Assembly: GCA_044370415.1 (NCBI GenBank)
Contig: JBILVO010000001.1
Location: 1-64,000 of the forward strand
Direction: 5' to 3'
DNA from: CAMCQY01 sp044370415
GTDB taxonomy: Bacteria > Planctomycetota > Planctomycetia > Pirellulales > UBA1268
DNA length: 64,000 nucleotides
Numbering within the stretch: the stretch's first letter is position 1; each line of letters begins with the position of its first letter. Shown piece after piece: positions 63,558 through 64,000 of the stretch. The position numbers and the translations under genes were made by a program. A model generated the notes under the pieces. That model did no database searches. It was not told where the DNA came from and saw only the letters and a program-made list of their open reading frames with translations.

Positions 63558-64000
63558 ATGATCGGCGGCCCCGGCACGCGACGACTCGCCAGCTGCATGC
63601 GCTTCGCTGTCGCGGCGGCCGCCTGCCTCACCGCGACGATCGCGCATGCCTGCCCGTTCTGCGGCGTTGTGGGCCAGTCGCTCGCGCAGCGGCGCGACGC
63701 GGCGACCGTGGTGGCCGTGGGAGAGGCGACCGACGCCGCCGTGACCGATGCCGCGGGCCTGCCGGCCCAGACGTTCCGGATCGATCAGGTGCTCCGCGGG
63801 CGGGCCGCAGCGGCGCAGCCGGGCGCCGCGGTGCAGGCCCGCGTACCCGCGCCGCTGACCGGAACGGCCATGCTCTTCGCTGCGGCCGACGACCCGCCCT
63901 CGGCCCCACTGCGTTGGTCAGCGATCGCCGCCGACGAAACGCTCCTGGGATACGCGGTCGCGGCCCCAGGCGTCACGCTGCCGGCCGCGGAGCGGCTGCG
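63558..64000 (+). CDS. Secreted protein with N-terminal ACPFC motif, copy 2, 3' partial
   Basis: The frame opens with ATG at 63558 and is still open at the right edge, so at least 147 residues are encoded. A signal peptide (FAVAAAACLTATIAHA) is followed by ACPFCGVVGQSLAQRRDAAT, paralogous to the ACPFCSAVSLTFAQEIAQSQ region of the gene at 57697, and by a beta-rich stretch (VVAVGEATDAAVTDAAGLPA, QTFRIDQVLRG). The spacing of CPFC, the conserved S-L-x-x-A-Q and the following VxxVGxx strand support common ancestry. It begins 15 bp after the AIM24 stop and probably continues the same transcript. Confidence 0.75.
   Translation, partial: MIGGPGTRRLASCMRFAVAAAACLTATIAHACPFCGVVGQSLAQRRDAATVVAVGEATDAAVTDAAGLPAQTFRIDQVLRGRAAAAQPGAAVQARVPAPLTGTAMLFAAADDPPSAPLRWSAIAADETLLGYAVAAPGVTLPAAERL

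Overview
The window is very GC-rich, densely coding bacterial DNA that reads as the chromosome of a planctomycete (phylum Planctomycetota; order not resolvable, Pirellulales-like is a guess). Pointers are a secreted beta-helix protein with the planctomycete-style leader motif ERRFERLESRAVLA, two secreted proteins sharing an ACPFC motif, a sugar-gene set of Gfo/Idh/MocA dehydrogenase + TIM-barrel epimerase + cupin, many secreted proteins of unknown family, a 29-residue arginine/lysine-rich protein, and GTG/TTG starts. There is no rRNA, CRISPR array, transposase, integrase or phage module. One tRNA (Gly-GCC) is present.

Layout. 1-7568: a 5'-cut SnoaL-like protein, a secreted unknown, a PDZ protein, a TPM-domain/coiled-coil protein and a type I signal peptidase. 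7607-12591: sugar dehydrogenase, sugar-phosphate epimerase-like protein, cupin isomerase-like protein and a DUF72 protein. 12749-17009: a large FAD/Fe-S oxidoreductase and a family 9 glycosyltransferase. 17058-20213: BamA with an unusual repeat-rich insert. 20471-22140: a TsaC/Sua5-LMW phosphatase fusion followed by rpiB. 22601-24399: an unknown protein and a squalene-cyclase-repeat protein. 24453-29707: zwf fused to a cyclic-nucleotide-binding-type domain, hemA and a HemX/CcsA-like gene, divergent from hemE. 29910-36123: SNF2 ATPase, then phoB-phoR. 36136-40507: degenerate SDR, LOG protein, beta-CASP nuclease, YpmS-like protein, csrA. 40820-45858: secreted unknown, App1-like phosphatase, tiny basic protein, Cys-rich lipoprotein, panB, secreted unknown. 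46081-49163: tRNA-Gly, tig, clpP1, clpP2. 49286-53855: lipoprotein and a 1109-residue beta-helix protein. 54079-55095: gap. 55365-64000: one long same-strand run with a LolD/FtsX-type ABC transporter, two ACPFC proteins, two DUF3299-type proteins, DUF4239, an orphan UrtA-like binding protein and AIM24.

How the genes fit together. Most of the window is housekeeping: envelope assembly (bamA, signal peptidase, glycosyltransferase), proteostasis (tig-clpP1-clpP2), haem synthesis (hemA, hemE), central carbon metabolism (zwf, gap, rpiB) and phosphate-type two-component signalling. The most unusual items are the zwf fusion, the TsaC-phosphatase fusion in an order resembling B. subtilis ywlC-ywlE-ywlF, a three-copy 115-bp multi-hairpin intergenic repeat, and the transporter/Cys-motif/DUF4239-UrtA-AIM24 run at the right end, which is the best candidate for an undescribed functional unit. 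All family assignments are by eye from motifs; no database search was run.
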